The notes: generated from the letters alone by a model not told the origin. A stretch of 64,000 nt of DNA from Thuidium tamariscinum (GCA_947034885.2 OX344753.2:20956001-21020000), one strand, 5' to 3'; numbered from the stretch's first letter, positions 1-12,310 are shown. Numbers and translations are program-made.

Positions 1-1535
1 ATATTGGCATTCTGACCAGGTATGTACATACACCTTCATTTGTATAGAATTGCATGAACCCGAAATGTCAGTGGTTCCATTTAATATAGTCCTATATCAT
101 AGATATGTTGATGTGATCATCGTGCATGCAACAATCTGCCCCTGATTCATGCGAGGACATCTGCATGACACTTCGCAATAGCACGGTATTCACATCAACC
201 TATCTGTAACTTATCATCACATAATTACAAAGGGCATAGCTATGAGTGCATTAGCTACTGTAAGGCCATTTTTTAAAACCGGGAAATATGTAATATTGTC
301 GAGAGACTCGTAGTATCATTCGTCAAAATGGCAAAATTTCAAGTGCACCTTTCTAGTCTCCCATCTGGAACCTCACATATACAATGGTCCGTTTAAGAGC
401 CGTGTGCACTTTAACGTCACAATTTTGAGTCTCTGGCCATTATAACGAGTATGATTATGTCTTAAGCGGTTAGTGGTAAATAAATCTGGAACCTTCGATC
501 TCTACTGGCTCACTTTCTGAGCTCTGTGCATTTAAATGTCCCAATTTTGACTCTCTGGCCATTATGACAAATATGATTATGACTTATTCGTATGGCTAGT
601 GGTGAGTACATGATGAATGTTGTTTTTCAATCGCTTAATTATTAACAACACATCTCAATGATCAATGAGACCCTGCTCTAATCCAGGGCCAAACCCGACG
701 GTGTTTGATAAACACCAACACTCCCTTCAGGGTATTATCATCTCTAATGCAACGCCTGGGCACTGCATTTAGTGCATCAGAGCTGTTGCTCTTGTCTAGT
801 GCTAGAATATTAGATTTCGATTCACAGGAAGACTGTAATCCAGCGCTCAATTTATATAGGTCTGGATCATAATGCAGAGGTTCTTGTTGCAAACAAAGGT
901 GATGTCTGCCAAAATTTTAGGTGCTCCTTGCAAGACACTACAGCAGTTGCAACGTGAGGTCTGTGGCAACTAGAAAAAGAAAAGAGAAGTTCGACAAATT
1001 TTGAGAGCAAAGTAGAAAAATATTGCCATGCAATCAAATTTTGTCTTCAAGTTGCAGCAAGGATGAGAAAAAAGTCTCCTCCCAGTTTCTTGTTCTAAAA
1101 TTGCCACTTCAAATCACGGACTGGAAATCATGCTACGAGCTCGAAACCTTCTCCAAGTTCTTGTTGATGAGCTTCCAATGAGCCCATTTTCGAGTTGCCA
1201 CTCCAAAGTTCGTTATACAGGTACCGGGTCGTATACCGTGGCAGCGTTGCAGATGGCGGGTGCGCTGATACCGTGACTTGCTAATTGGCGGGTGGCAGAC
1301 CAGAGGCACAAGCTGAAACTGTCTGTATCTTGATGCAAAGCGAAGACCACAAGGGCTTGAATGAATACTGAACAGCAACTGCGGTTCAGTCCATTGTTGT
1401 AAGAAGCCCTGTCACAATTCGGCGTCAGTGTTCGCTTTAGAAACAATGATGCCCTGGCTTCTTGACAGAGCACAGTGCTTCTCGGAAGCTTCAATCCGGC
1501 TTTGCAATAATTCCTCTGCCGACTTTACCGACATC
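1..1535. other. Intergenic, no gene recognised
   Basis: Apart from the tandem duplication at 364-606 there is nothing I can identify. Open frames are short, overlap on both strands and carry no familiar domain. No tRNA, promoter or terminator signal can be supported. Confidence 0.5.
364..606. repeat. Tandem duplication of a ~120-bp unit
   Basis: Two adjacent units of roughly 120 bp can be aligned by eye. Both contain TCTGGAACCT near the start, a GTGCA-TTTAA block, CAATTTTGA-TCTCTGGCCATTAT, then TATGATTATG and TAGTGGT. The second unit begins near 485. The copies differ at many positions, so the duplication is not recent. No coding potential is visible in either copy. Confidence 0.6.
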
Positions 1536-1539
1536 TTAA

Positions 1540-2265
1540 CCCCTAAATGACGGACCTATGACCACTGGGTTGATGCCTTCCAGCCCGTCACTCAGTTTCT
1601 TACAATTTGGATCCAGATTCAAGTAAAAAAATTTATTTCTATTTTTCAGAGATGAAAGTACATCTCTTCTATGCTCCACAGAAATTTCAGATTTTTTTTG
1701 AGGAAAATTGATTTTTCAGAGAATTTTATATTGGAAAGTGAAGAAAAAATCATATCAAATTGAAAATTCTCTCAAAAAATCTGAAATTTTTATCATGTGT
1801 GTACATTACAGTGACAATCATCATGGTGTAAACTTTACTTTCGTGTACACCTATTTCTAGGTTGCAATGGACATTAAAAATGAAGCTAAACTTCAAATTG
1901 CAATAAAATATTCAATTTACAAATTTTTCAAAAATTCCAATTAGAGTATGAACTAGAGTAGAGGCATTTCATTTTGTTAGTTGGGCTCAAACTCAAAAAA
2001 TGTCATTTTCAAGGAGAAATTTCAGATTTACTCAATTTCTCAAAATACACTAAAATGGCAAATTTTGCCATCCGTTTTCCATAATTATTTCTCAAGTACA
2101 TGAAAAGAAACCTTAGTTATATTAGAAACTCAATTGAAAACTCTTTGTAACTTAATATGAAAGGTCACTAAAAAAGAAGTGGTTGAAAAAACTATTGTTC
2201 ATCTATTGTTTTCTCCTTTCAAAGTCTAGCAAATGCCATAAAATGGCATCGCCAGCACTTAAGGG
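1540..2265. mobile_element. TTAA-flanked TIR element, copy 1 (726 bp)
   Basis: The element lies between TTAA at 1536-1539 and TTAA at 2266-2269. The left end reads CCCCTAAATGACGG and the right end, reverse-complemented, reads CCCTTAAGTGCTGG, so the terminal inverted repeats are imperfect. The interior is AT-rich and non-coding. TTAA target duplication with ends beginning CCC is typical of piggyBac-type elements, and Kolobok elements also use TTAA. Membership rests on the same ends at 20773, 28363, 35817 and 57524. Confidence 0.65.
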
Positions 2266-2507
2266 TTAAACGTCCCGCAAGTGGATGCGCCTAGTGTCTT
2301 CCACAATCCGAGGAGTTCTGTAGGCCAAACGGTGGATTTCCCGTAGAGTTTCATCGACCCCGGGTTTTTTTTAATTGGTCGGAAGTGTACTAGGATTCCA
2401 AATTTGCTGGTCAATTTCCTAGAATACTTTTTTCTTCCTAGCGGCATTGCTGCCATTGTCTAATTCCAATTGGAAATTTTCCATGAGGGTGAGAATTTGG
2501 TCGCTTG

Positions 2508-2907
2508 TAAGGTAGAACCACATGTAATTGATCATTTAAGGTATTCAAGACATGATCTATTGTAGTACAAGGCAAAACAAATATTTTCAAAGGTGCAATG
2601 ATAAAAATGATGGGAATTGCAAAAACTTTGGTAATTTTATGACATGAATTGAAATTACTATGAATTTTGGAAGGCAAAAAGTGTACTAGACCCAATACCA
2701 ATTTGTGGAGGTTTCTAATTTTGATCACACAAAAAATTGCTTTTTTACTCATTCTTTTGTATTTTCTTGTGTACTACTTTAGGACATGTGTCATGAACTT
2801 TCAGTCCCAACTTTAAAAAGGAGAAAAAAACATATTCTAGCCTTGGTTGGAAATACATTCATCAACAGGTTTGCTATAGGGTGTTGGTTAAGGGTGGTTC
2901 TACCTTA
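2508..2907 (-). mobile_element. MITE family 1, copy a (~400 bp, TA target)
   Basis: The copy begins TAAGGTAGAACCAC and ends GTGGTTCTACCTTA, a 14-bp perfect terminal inverted repeat including the TA target. Relatives lie at 24479-24881 and 36799-37211. Its interior matches the 24.5-kb copy in reverse orientation; the shared block includes ACAAGGCAAAACAAATATTT. It carries no transposase, so it is non-autonomous. The TA duplication points to a Tc1/mariner-like source. Confidence 0.8.
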
Positions 2908-4259
2908 TTTGTTTTTTAGTTTGCTCCCTAAAAATGAAAGGGTCTAGGTGCTTTTGTTTGACCTAGTTCGAGATCATTTTGCATTGATCCCTCCTAGTTC
3001 ATAACTTATTTCTGTATCTTCTGCTTTGTTCTCTTAGTTCCTTCTTAAAAAAAATGAAAAATGAAAAATCCTCACATGGGACTTGTTCCCCTTGTCTCAT
3101 TTGTATTGTTTTCCTTTACCAATGGAAATTGTTCATTTGGTTAAAAATAAAAATGAAAGGGTGAGTGTCTGAGACTTTGAATGAGACAATGAGTGACCTT
3201 GTGAACTGAGGCGCTAAGGTGCCATATGCCATGTAATGTCCAAATTGCCATGAATGCCATCAATAGTAATTCGAGAACCAACTACTAAATCTCCAAAAGA
3301 TTACTGAGTTATTGAGTGTCTTCAACTCTTAGTAATTCAGTTTATATAAGACTATAAGTCTGTTAAAGCAGGTAAGCTAAAAGGTAAGTACTAAAGTTAT
3401 GATTTGTAAATTTTTTAAGGTAGGATACTATGTAATATGTACCTTAGTACCTAGTTTACTATACAAAAAATTACCTACAAAGTATAATCTTGGCTGGCTG
3501 AAAACTAGAATCGTGTATTTTGATTCGGTAATTTTCCGACATGCTCCTAGAGCGGATGGCAAAAAGCTGACATTTTATTTTGCTACCTGGTCCATTTCCA
3601 AAAATCTTTTTCTTCATCCGAAACCTCTACCAAAACTTTTCTATCTCAATCGGAAAATCTCAAAATCAACCGACTTGGTCGAAACTAAATGCCGGTACTC
3701 CCCGTTCATTGGTGTCTTCCAAACCAGTGAATGAAGAATAAAACAAAAAATCATGGAATTCCAAAACGACAGGATGAAAGCTTGAAAGCTTGAAAGTGCC
3801 CGAAGTATAGATTCGCGTGTAAATTTTGCACAGTTCTTACGAGTCGTTGCCGCCACTCACTTTCACGTCACCTTCCTGTTTCATTTCTGGGGCACAAACT
3901 GAAAACGAATTTCAATTGCAAGATAGTCTATTGCACCGACTTTGATCTTTGGTCAGATTTTTGTGTTGCTGATTTCCATCCACTGAAAGAGCGGAATTGT
4001 TGTGCAAGGTCAAGAGTCGTTCGTAAAAGCCATAGAATTCTGCTATAAGGCCTACGCCTGACGGGTCTCCAGAATTGGAAATTGCTGATGCGGTGGATGC
4101 CCTGCATGTTTTCCTTGGAACGTAAATATTTGCCAAGGATCCCTGGACGGAACTTACTTTTGTTAGTGTCAGATTTCTTTCGGTAGCTTTTTGTTTCCAG
4201 ACTAGATTCCAGCCGTTGTTGAAGTTGAGCGTGAGGGCATTCAATTGCACTGATCCATC
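2908..4259. other. Intergenic, upstream of the LRR gene
   Basis: No gene is recognised. Frames at 3399-3734 (+) and 3641-3856 (-) overlap and have no family features. A short triplication of TGAAAGCTTGAAAGCTTGAAAG lies near 3775. The last few hundred bases should include the LRR gene's promoter and leader, but I cannot place a TATA box or transcription start. Confidence 0.45.
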
Positions 4260-6958
4260 ATGAAGGGGATTGGAGTTCCATCATTGCTGCTCACGCTCTC
4301 TCTGTTCTGGTTGCTCAGAACGACGACTGGGGTGCTTTCCGCATCCAACGTTGCTGATCACCATTTGAAAACTCACCTCATGGAATGGAAGACTTTGCCC
4401 ACGGGCGAGCGAGTGAGCTCTCCCGACAAGATGCACCATCATTACCTGCAAAGCTGGAAACGAAGAACCGCCGAAGTGGGCGCTCAACAGTGGCGAGCGA
4501 AGCGCGCTGCCATAGCCAACGAGTCTCATGGCAGGAAGTTCTCCAACAGCAGGAGCCTCGTGGCTGTCAACGCCACCATCGAGGTGGAGGCACTCCTCGC
4601 CTTCCGAAGCGCCATTCTAGCAGACCCCACTGGAGCCCTGATCAATTGGACTTTGGAAAACGAGGCCTTGCACTGCTCCACTTGGAAGGGCGTCACTTGC
4701 GATGATTATGGGCAAGTGACAGAAATTGAGCTTGGCTATTTAAGATTGAACGGCACGATCTCTCCCTTATTGGGCCGGTGCCAGAATCTGTCGGTGCTGG
4801 ATTTGAAACACAACTCCTTGGGAGGGCAGGTTCCTGCGGAGCTTTTCACGTTGCCGAGGCTCGAGATTCTGCGGCTTTCGAATAATGCCATATCTGGTAG
4901 TCTTCCTGAAGTTGTGGAGGCGAATGGATGCCAGAGTTTGACGAGCTTATGGATCGACAACAATAAAATCTCTGGGACCCTTCCAAGCAGCTTGAGTAAA
5001 TATCAGAATTTGAAGTTTGTATCGTTTACGAACAATCAGTTGAATGAAAGCATTCCTGCAGCTCTTGGTGACTTGCATCAACTCCAACAACTGTGGCTGG
5101 ACCGTAACGGCTTTTCAGGTGAGTCTCGATGTGCATTTGTTTGACTTGTAAGGAGGCTTTCAAGTAGAATCCCTGAACTTGTGCACCTTTGTAGTTTCAT
5201 GAGTCCTCAGTGATTTCAGGACTCCTCACATTGTTATTTCATCGCCAGTGATACATTACGGTACTTAGAGTACTTTTCAGATAAATACTTAGATCTGGCC
5301 GAAGGTGCTAATTAATAGGCTATGGTTCGCAGGGTTTCTTAGGTTGTATCAAAACTAGGCTGATACTTCCTGTGCTCAATTGCAGTTGCTTTTCTGTGAT
5401 TCGAATATCCACAAAACAACATTTTCGTGTTTGCAGGTCACATTTCAAGTGGCTTGGGGTCGCTGATGAAGCTTCAATGGCTTATCTGGGAGGTAAACTA
5501 TCTCAGTGTCAAAATTCCTCTGTCCCTTGGAAATTTAAGCGAGCTGCTAGTGCTAGATTTGAGAAGCAACAATCTGACAGGCCCTATTCCCCCTTCCTTG
5601 GAAAATTGTACATCCTAGTCAATCTGATGTTGGGTTACAACGAACTTAGTGGAACCATACCAAAAGAACTTGGAGACTTGAGTAATATCGAAGAGTTTGA
5701 CTTTGAGTACAACTGGGAACTCATCGGCCTTGTTCATGGCTTTCTTTCCAAGTGTCCAAAGTTGAGAGTCTTGTCCATCAGTGGGTGCGGTTTCACAAGC
5801 ATAGCACCAGAGATATGGAGTATGAAAAATTTGGACCTATTAATTGTCTCTTCAAACTATCTAACTGGGATGTTGCCTTTAGCACTCGGAAACTGCACTA
5901 GCCTTAAGTGGTTGGATCTCGGTGAAAACTATCTACTGACTGGTTCCATTCCACCAACGTTAGGATTGCTGACAAATCTTTCCACCTTGAGCCTTCAAAT
6001 GAACAGAGTCACCGGAGGAATACCACCAGAGCTTGGGAACCTAAAGCAGCTTGAAACTCTATGGTTGGGAAGAAATTATGGCTTATACGGTTCTATCCCC
6101 AGAGAAGTTTCCAGCTTGACAACGTTGGTGGACATTGATTTGGCGTTCTGCCACTTCAATGGAGCTATTCCGGAGGATTTATTCACAAACAACCTCAACA
6201 TCTCGAGACTCCTATTGAACGACAACAAACTGACTGGACTGCTACCAGCTACTGTGGGCAAACTTCAATACATTCAGACTTTATATCTCCAAAACAACAA
6301 TTTTAGTGGTAGCATTCCAACTGAAATTGGAGGCTGCTCAAGTCTTACAGACATGGTGTTGTCAAACAACCAATTCAGTGGAACTGTTCCTGCAAGTATT
6401 GGCAAGTTGTCTAACCTCTATTCCACTTTGGATCTTTCACAAAACCACCTCACTGGCAACCTGCCACTTGGTCTCAGCAACTTGACGAAGCTGCGGAGGC
6501 TTATATTAGCCACAAATAGGTTGAATGGCACCATTCCTGAGGATTTGGGAGGGTGTGTATCTTTGAATGAGTTTGACTTGTCAAGAAATTACTTCACAGG
6601 AGGTATTCCAAAGTTTTGGGGCAACTTTTCTAGCTTAGTGACTCTGGATTTATCACACAATACGCTCAACGACAATGCCGCTGCTCTATCAAGTCTTATA
6701 GTAGAGGGCTCGAAAATGGTGCAGCCAGTAATTTTGGCCCCTAGGTTGGATAAGGAAGCAGTTGAAAGAAACTATGAAATAAAGCAGCATGGGTGTGATG
6801 AGCGGGAAATGAGTCGAAGTGCTTCATTTCAGGAGCATGAACTCACAGGCAGTAGGGATGCAGTGATTTCTCAATACCCGAATAGTTAGTGAAATAGGCT
6901 TGTGAGAAAAAAATTATTTTTTGAATTCTGGCGGCTACGTCCTGACATACGTCTAGTA

Positions 6959-9900
6959 CTGAGTGATTTAAAAAAGAATGGTGCCTCAATTTCCATGCCA
7001 TGCGTGGTTAAGTAGAAAACGTCTGTGGTGTTTTTCTAGAAATGAAATTGATTAATAAGAACTTGTAGGCCGCCAAAATGAGAGAGTAGCCCGAACTAGT
7101 TCATCAATACGAAAGCGTACAATTTCCCCTACGAAACCGCCATAGCAATTTCTGCTGAATGTGCACATGCTTGTGCTTGGAGGACATGCTCATTTTGAGA
7201 GAGACTGAGATTTGAAGTGTCCTTGCATTAGTTTCTTGAGTTCTTTCTGTGGACATTATGTTGAACACCATTTCAAGTGCTGTGAGTTGAGAGATGCATA
7301 GCAAGGGTGACAGTGCTAGTGCTTCATTGCAGTGAGGAACATCAAAGCCTTGTTCTAAATTACTAAATCATCAGTGAGAGTAGAGAGCTGATCTACATTG
7401 AGTGCATCCAGTTGCACTGAACGTGGGGTAGCATTATGAGTGAGAAGAGTAATTCCGATGATGGGAATAGTGAAGAGAGTTTGGGGAATCGCAGGAGCTG
7501 GGGAAGCAGCCAATCAGATTTCTGTGACAACGACGACGATGATGCAGACTTCTGCGATTACTATGAAGCTGATGTCTTCGAGCATGCTAACCGCTTGGAA
7601 GAGGAAGCTGCTTACCGAGAACTTCTGGACATGGATGCTTTCCCAGAGCAGCCTGATACGGCGGTGGAGGCGGAAGTGGACATCGACTCCTTGAAGGAGC
7701 AGCAACTGCGGCGCTCTGACCGGCTGCGACGAGCACAGCTGGCTTCTGGCGAGGGAACGGTGCAGGCAGCTGGCACTTACGATGGCGGGCCCAGCGAGCA
7801 AGTTGACATCAACGGAGGATCCGCAGCGGGCAGACTGATCAGCGCAGAGGCGGGTGGATCGACATGCGCAGGGGCAAGCGGACAGAAGAACGATACCTCG
7901 GGCGGACCCAGCACCGAAGGGGCGGGCGAATCCGACATCGCAGGGGCCGGCGGATTCAACAACGACGGGGCGGGCGGATCCTACATCGGAGGGGCGGAGA
8001 ACGACCCCGACAGGGCTACGGCTGGTGCTCATCGGACTGCCTTCGGGCTGGGTCTGGAGGCAGCGGCAGCGCCCGCCGGTGGGCCTGCAGACGGATCGCT
8101 GTGGGGCCAGGCAGGACGGCGTTCCGCTTTCCACACTCCGCATCAGCGCTCAGTAATGACATCAGAGCCAGCAGAAGGTGGCGCAACCACCGCAGTAGGT
8201 ACTGCCTCCCATGACAAAATCCATGGTCGTGACAGAAGTGGCAGCGTCATACAACCTGGCAAACGTAAACTAAAATTGAACGGAAACTGGTCTGACTCTC
8301 AGCTGAAGGCAGCCTTGGCTGATGTTGATGATGGTATGCTAGTGAGAGCTGCTGGCAGAAAACATAGCATACCACCTTCAACCTTAAGAGGGCATGTCTA
8401 TGGTACCACTGTACAAAGACAGAGAGGTAGAAAGGGGGTGCTATCTAATGCTGAAGAAGCACAACTTGTAGAATACCTACTGAAAATGCAAGAACTAGGA
8501 TTTCCTTTCAGTATGGGGCAATTGAAAGAGAAAGTAGGAATCCTTACCCAAGCCAGATTGACTCCTTTCAAAGATGGAGTGCTAGGGAGTGGTTGGCTGA
8601 AATGTTTCAGAGGAAGGCATGAGGAGTTAGTCTTAAGAAGAGCTCAAAGCCTTTCTCAAAATCGAGCTAAAAATCTGTGTCTTGAAACAGTGTCATCTTT
8701 CTATGAGAATTTGGGAGTACTATACAACAAGAACAACTATGAGGGAAAACAAATCTGGAACTGTGATGAAAGTGGCGCTCAAGCTGGACGTGACGGAGGG
8801 GGCTATGTCTTAGCAAAGAAAGGGTCCAAATCAGTTCAAAAAGTCACTCCTGACCACAGAGAATGGATCTCAGTCCTGTCATGCATTAATGCTGAAGGAG
8901 AGAAGATGCCTAACTTCTACATATTCAAAGGGAAAAGAAAAGTCCGAGATTACCTGAGTAAAACTGGAGAGCTTGGTGCAATCATGACCATGCAGGTCAA
9001 AGCTTACATGACAAACGAGTTATTTAAACAATAGATGTGTCACTTTCTATTACACTTGTCTACCAACTATGAGCTCTCTACCACCAAGAGGCACTTGCTG
9101 ATTTTGGACGGCCATGGCTCCCATGTGACTATGGAAGTCATAAAGTTGGCTATGTCTCAAGGTCTAGATCTACTCAACCTACCTTCTTACACATCTCATG
9201 CTCTACAGCCCTTAGACGTCTCCTGCTTCAGACCTTTCAAAGGAGCATTCAGAGCATACAGAGATAAATGGACCTTGAGTCACTTGGGTAAGAAGCCTAT
9301 GAAAGAAGATCTAGCTCAATGGGTGGCCTGTGCTTTGAGGCGTGCTTTGACTCCTCACAACATAATCAAAGGCTTTGAGAGCACAGGAATCTATCCTTTC
9401 AATCCTAGAGCAATGGATTCGAAAATGTCACCTAGTGAGACGTTCCACAGAGGAGAAGGACGACTGGATAGCCCATCACGCTCAAGCCCACCTACACAAC
9501 CACCAGAACTACAAGATTGGGAGGTGCAAGAGATTTTCGATGAAGATACAAGCAAGCTTCCATGCTGTCAACATTACTATGTGGATATAGATGGAGAAGA
9601 AGACCATGCAGTGGACAAGCAAGTGCAGGACCAGCAGACAGCAGAGCACGGAGTACCTAAACCTGATGATGCAGTGGAAGACAGTACTTGCAAGAGGGGC
9701 TGCGATCCTAGTAGCAGCTTCACTAACCTCCTGCGGCTGCTAAGAATGCCACTGCCACCCCTCCCAAAGGTCAACATGGAGCCCCAAATCGACTATCAGC
9801 AATCCATCTTACTAACTGAAGAACATCATGTGAAGCAGCTGGAGCAACTTGCTCAGAAGAGGCACTTGGCTACTGAGGAACGGCTGAGAAAGCAAGCTGA

Positions 9901-11040
9901 GAGAGAGGCCACAAAAGAAAAAAGAACGCAACTGAAGAGAGAGAAGGAGAAAGCGAAAGCAGCAAGGACTGAGGAAAGACTAGCAAAGAGGAAGCACAAG
10001 GACCTGTGGAGTGCAAAGAACGTCCGAGCTATGGGAGAGAAGTTGCATGCTGCGATCAAGCTGAATGCTCCTGTGCAAGGCTACCGAGCTCCTTACTGTG
10101 GCAGCGCCCCGCAGATCTGCAGAGACAATCAGCAGTTAGCAATGGAGAAACAAGCAGCAAAGAGGAAAGGCAAAGACGTTTCAAGCATGCCACCTCTACA
10201 GGAAGTCCGCCCTCTCCCACTCAGTCACCCACCTGTACAGGAAGTGCGCCCTCTCCCACTCTCTCAGCCTGTGACTGTGTTGTAGCCGTTTGCCTTTCCT
10301 TCTAACTTGCCATACGTTCTACCCTCTGCGTCAGTGTTCATTGGTGGACCTTCAGCATCAGCAACGACCCAAGCTTTCTACCCTACGCAGCAGCTCTGAA
10401 GACGAGCAAAGCACCTCCTGCGGCAGTTCAGGAAGGCCAAGCAATCAGTCATCGCAATGGCACGGACTGTGCGCCCCGACCGCTGTTGCTCACCTGATCG
10501 CATGCGAGGGAGGCGGGAGGAGTGGAGCCCGCCGCTCCGACTTTCGGCAGACTGAGCCACGGCCGGCGCACATTCGGGGGACGAAGGCGGAACGAGGGAG
10601 GCGGCTACGACAGAAGACCGGCAGCTCAAGGCGGGAGCCGATGCCGCAACGGATACTGTGGGTCCGGGCGGCCCACTTCAAATTTTCCATTTTGAAAAGG
10701 TGGCAGGCCGACCCACCGCACTGTCCAGCCTCGGTGCTCCATTTTAGCAACAACTGAGCACTGCAGATGAATAGCGCTGCGCAGGCCCACCACCAAGCAC
10801 ACGCTTCTTCCTAGTTCCTGACGCTCTGGAGCTGGCATTCATGTGTACAGTTCTCAGCTTCCTTGGATGCGGTTCCACTTCTCCAGTTGGGCGGCAATAC
10901 GGCTTTTATAAGCGTTCTTACGTCACTTGTACTTCTTTTTTCAAGTGTGCAGCTGTATTTAGTCCCTGTGGTTGTCTGCACCTGCTGCAGCCTATGTCCT
11001 CTTGTAGATACCTACGCCCTTTTACGGAATAAAGTCACTG
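6959..11040 (+). mobile_element. Pogo-like DNA transposon inside the LRR gene (ends tentative)
   Basis: A pogo/Tc1-mariner-class transposase lies between two LRR-coding blocks on the same strand. The ends are uncertain. The best candidate is a TA at 6957-6958 followed by CTGAGTGATTTA, paired with ..TAAAGTCACTG and a TA at 11041-11042. The right end reverse-complemented reads CAGTGACTTTA and shares AGTGA and TTTA with the left. The termini are weakly matched, so the true ends could lie elsewhere between 6680 and 11190. The 0.75 kb after the transposase is non-coding and ends with AATAAA at 11029, a possible polyadenylation signal. Confidence 0.55.
7436..10285 (+). CDS. Pogo-like transposase (psq HTH, CENP-B HTH, DDE_1), one internal stop
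   Basis: One frame of 949 codons runs from ATG 7436 with a single TAG at 9032-9034. The N-terminus is acidic, followed by a Gly/Ala-rich low-complexity stretch (residues ~125-215). A psq-type helix-turn-helix starts at GNWSDSQLKAAL (~283), followed by a CENP-B-like DNA-binding domain (~340-420). The DDE_1 catalytic core has NCDESG (D444), LILDGHGSH (D558) and HALQPLD (D594). The C-terminus is a long Lys/Glu-rich coiled coil. The stop falls in FKQ*MCHF, where relatives usually have tryptophan, so TGG to TAG is the likely change. The catalytic triad is intact. The GC-rich 5' half differs from the AT-rich surroundings, consistent with a fairly recent arrival. Confidence 0.88.
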
Positions 11041-12288
11041 TATATTCACATGAACTCCAAAAATTCTGATTCTACTTTTCTTCGATGTGCTGCCAAGTTC
11101 TCCCTCCTGCCATATGATTCACACATTGTTCGGCCCAAAACTCTGATCTCCAGAGACCTCTTTCTCCTTAATTGCACCATTTTCGAGCCTCCTACCATAA
11201 CCTCTGTCCGGAATTGGAAATTCTCACGTTAGGGCAAAACAATATCTATGGATCTTTACCTGAGGACTTCTCCAAGTGGCCAGATTTACATTATTTTTCT
11301 GTTTCAGGCAACAAACTAATAGGAGGGATTCCTGCTTCCTTTGGAAGCAACAACTCAAGACTTGTGTTTGTGGATTTTAGCCGAAACAAGTTCACAGGAG
11401 GATTCCCTGCCCAAATGGATGGCTCTCATCTCCCTGAGCTTCAAGTCCTTTTGTTTTCCCACAATGAGATCGAAGGACCTATTCCTTCATGGTTTGGAGA
11501 CTTGAAGAGCTTGCAAGTGTTGGACTTGTCCTTCAACAAGCTCACCGATTCCATGCCTCCGAACTTTTTACTTCCGCAGACAGCATCGTTTTTGGACCTG
11601 TCTTCAAATGCGTTGCAGGAGTGATTCCCGTAGGGCTTGAGGAATTGGTTAGTCTGAAATACCTGAATTTGTCGAACAACAGATTTGATGGAAACCATTG
11701 GGTGGCTATTCAAAAGTTGGCGGTCTTGGAAACTCTTGACTTATCCCAAAATAATCTCAGTGGACCCCTTCCTCCAGACTTGCCATCTTCCTTGAGCACA
11801 TTCAAAGTGTTCCTCAACGATTTTAGCAGTGCTATTCCCTCTGGAGGCCAGTATCGTTCATACTCAAACTCCGATTATATCCGGATTTGTGTGGAAACGT
11901 GATACAAAGGCCATGTGCTGCTGAGAATGTGGATTCTCTGGATTCTCTGCACAACCAAGTTAGGGTCTCGGATTACATTTCATTCCCGGGTTTTGGAATT
12001 GGAGCAGCTGCTGGCTTCTGCATTGTGACCACGATAACTCTTCTTTGGGTCCCAGCTCGTGTCTTTGTGTTTGGAGCAGCTGAGAAGAGAAGAGCCACCG
12101 CCAAGGTTCAACCTGCTTATGGCTTGTTCCGTCCGAGAAACTAGCAAATGTTTCAGGCCTGGAAAGCTATTCTTTATGTCAGCGTTGGTAGTTTTTCTTT
12201 TTCTTTACGTAACAAGTGTGTTTTCCAAGATTAGATTTTCGGAGCATCTGAAATTTCTTTGTTCATATGTTTTCAGCTTTGTAAAATA

Positions 12289-12310
12289 TTTAGGGCTTTA
12301 GGGTTTAGGG
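12289..12310 (+). repeat. Short telomere-like run
   Basis: Three TTTAGGG-type units, the first two separated by CT, lie about 145 bases after the LRR gene's stop codon. TTTAGGG is the usual plant telomere unit, but at this length it may be an ordinary interstitial motif. Confidence 0.6.

Larger units (their letters stand above)
4260..12144 (+). pseudogene. LRR receptor-like protein gene, broken and interrupted by a transposon
   Basis: Exon 1 (4260-5118) encodes a signal peptide, an unusual basic spacer of about 75 residues, an LRRNT domain (residues ~102-150, with CSTWKGVTC) and the first leucine-rich repeats. A GT-AG intron (5119-5436) joins in frame as ..NGFSG-HISSG... The LRR array continues to about 6675, resumes near 11195 and ends in a cysteine cap (LCGN..RPC), a membrane span (~11990-12065) and a short cytoplasmic tail. 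This is receptor-like-protein architecture without a kinase. The frame shifts by one missing base near 5618, 11620 and 11883, and 4.3 kb containing a transposase lies between the two LRR blocks. The tail at 6680-6889 does not look like LRR sequence. The three -1 shifts sit beside short C or G runs, so assembly error is possible, but the insertion alone should inactivate the gene. Confidence 0.85.

Noticed and set aside
3399-3734. 111-residue frame upstream of the LRR gene
   Set aside because: It has no similarity I recognise, has AT-biased composition and is overlapped by an opposite-strand frame of similar length.
5372-6889. An independent LRR gene starting at 5372
   Set aside because: The first ~85 codons are the wrong frame of the preceding exon; true LRR sequence joins the upstream exon through a GT-AG intron and a one-base shift.
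7514-8143. 209-residue frame on the minus strand
   Set aside because: It is a shadow of the GC-rich, Gly/Ala-coding part of the transposase, and its Cys/Ser/Arg-rich product resembles no family.
9035-10285. A separate gene starting with ATG right after the transposase stop
   Set aside because: It is in the same frame, contiguous with the upstream part, and contains the second and third catalytic aspartates of the same DDE domain.
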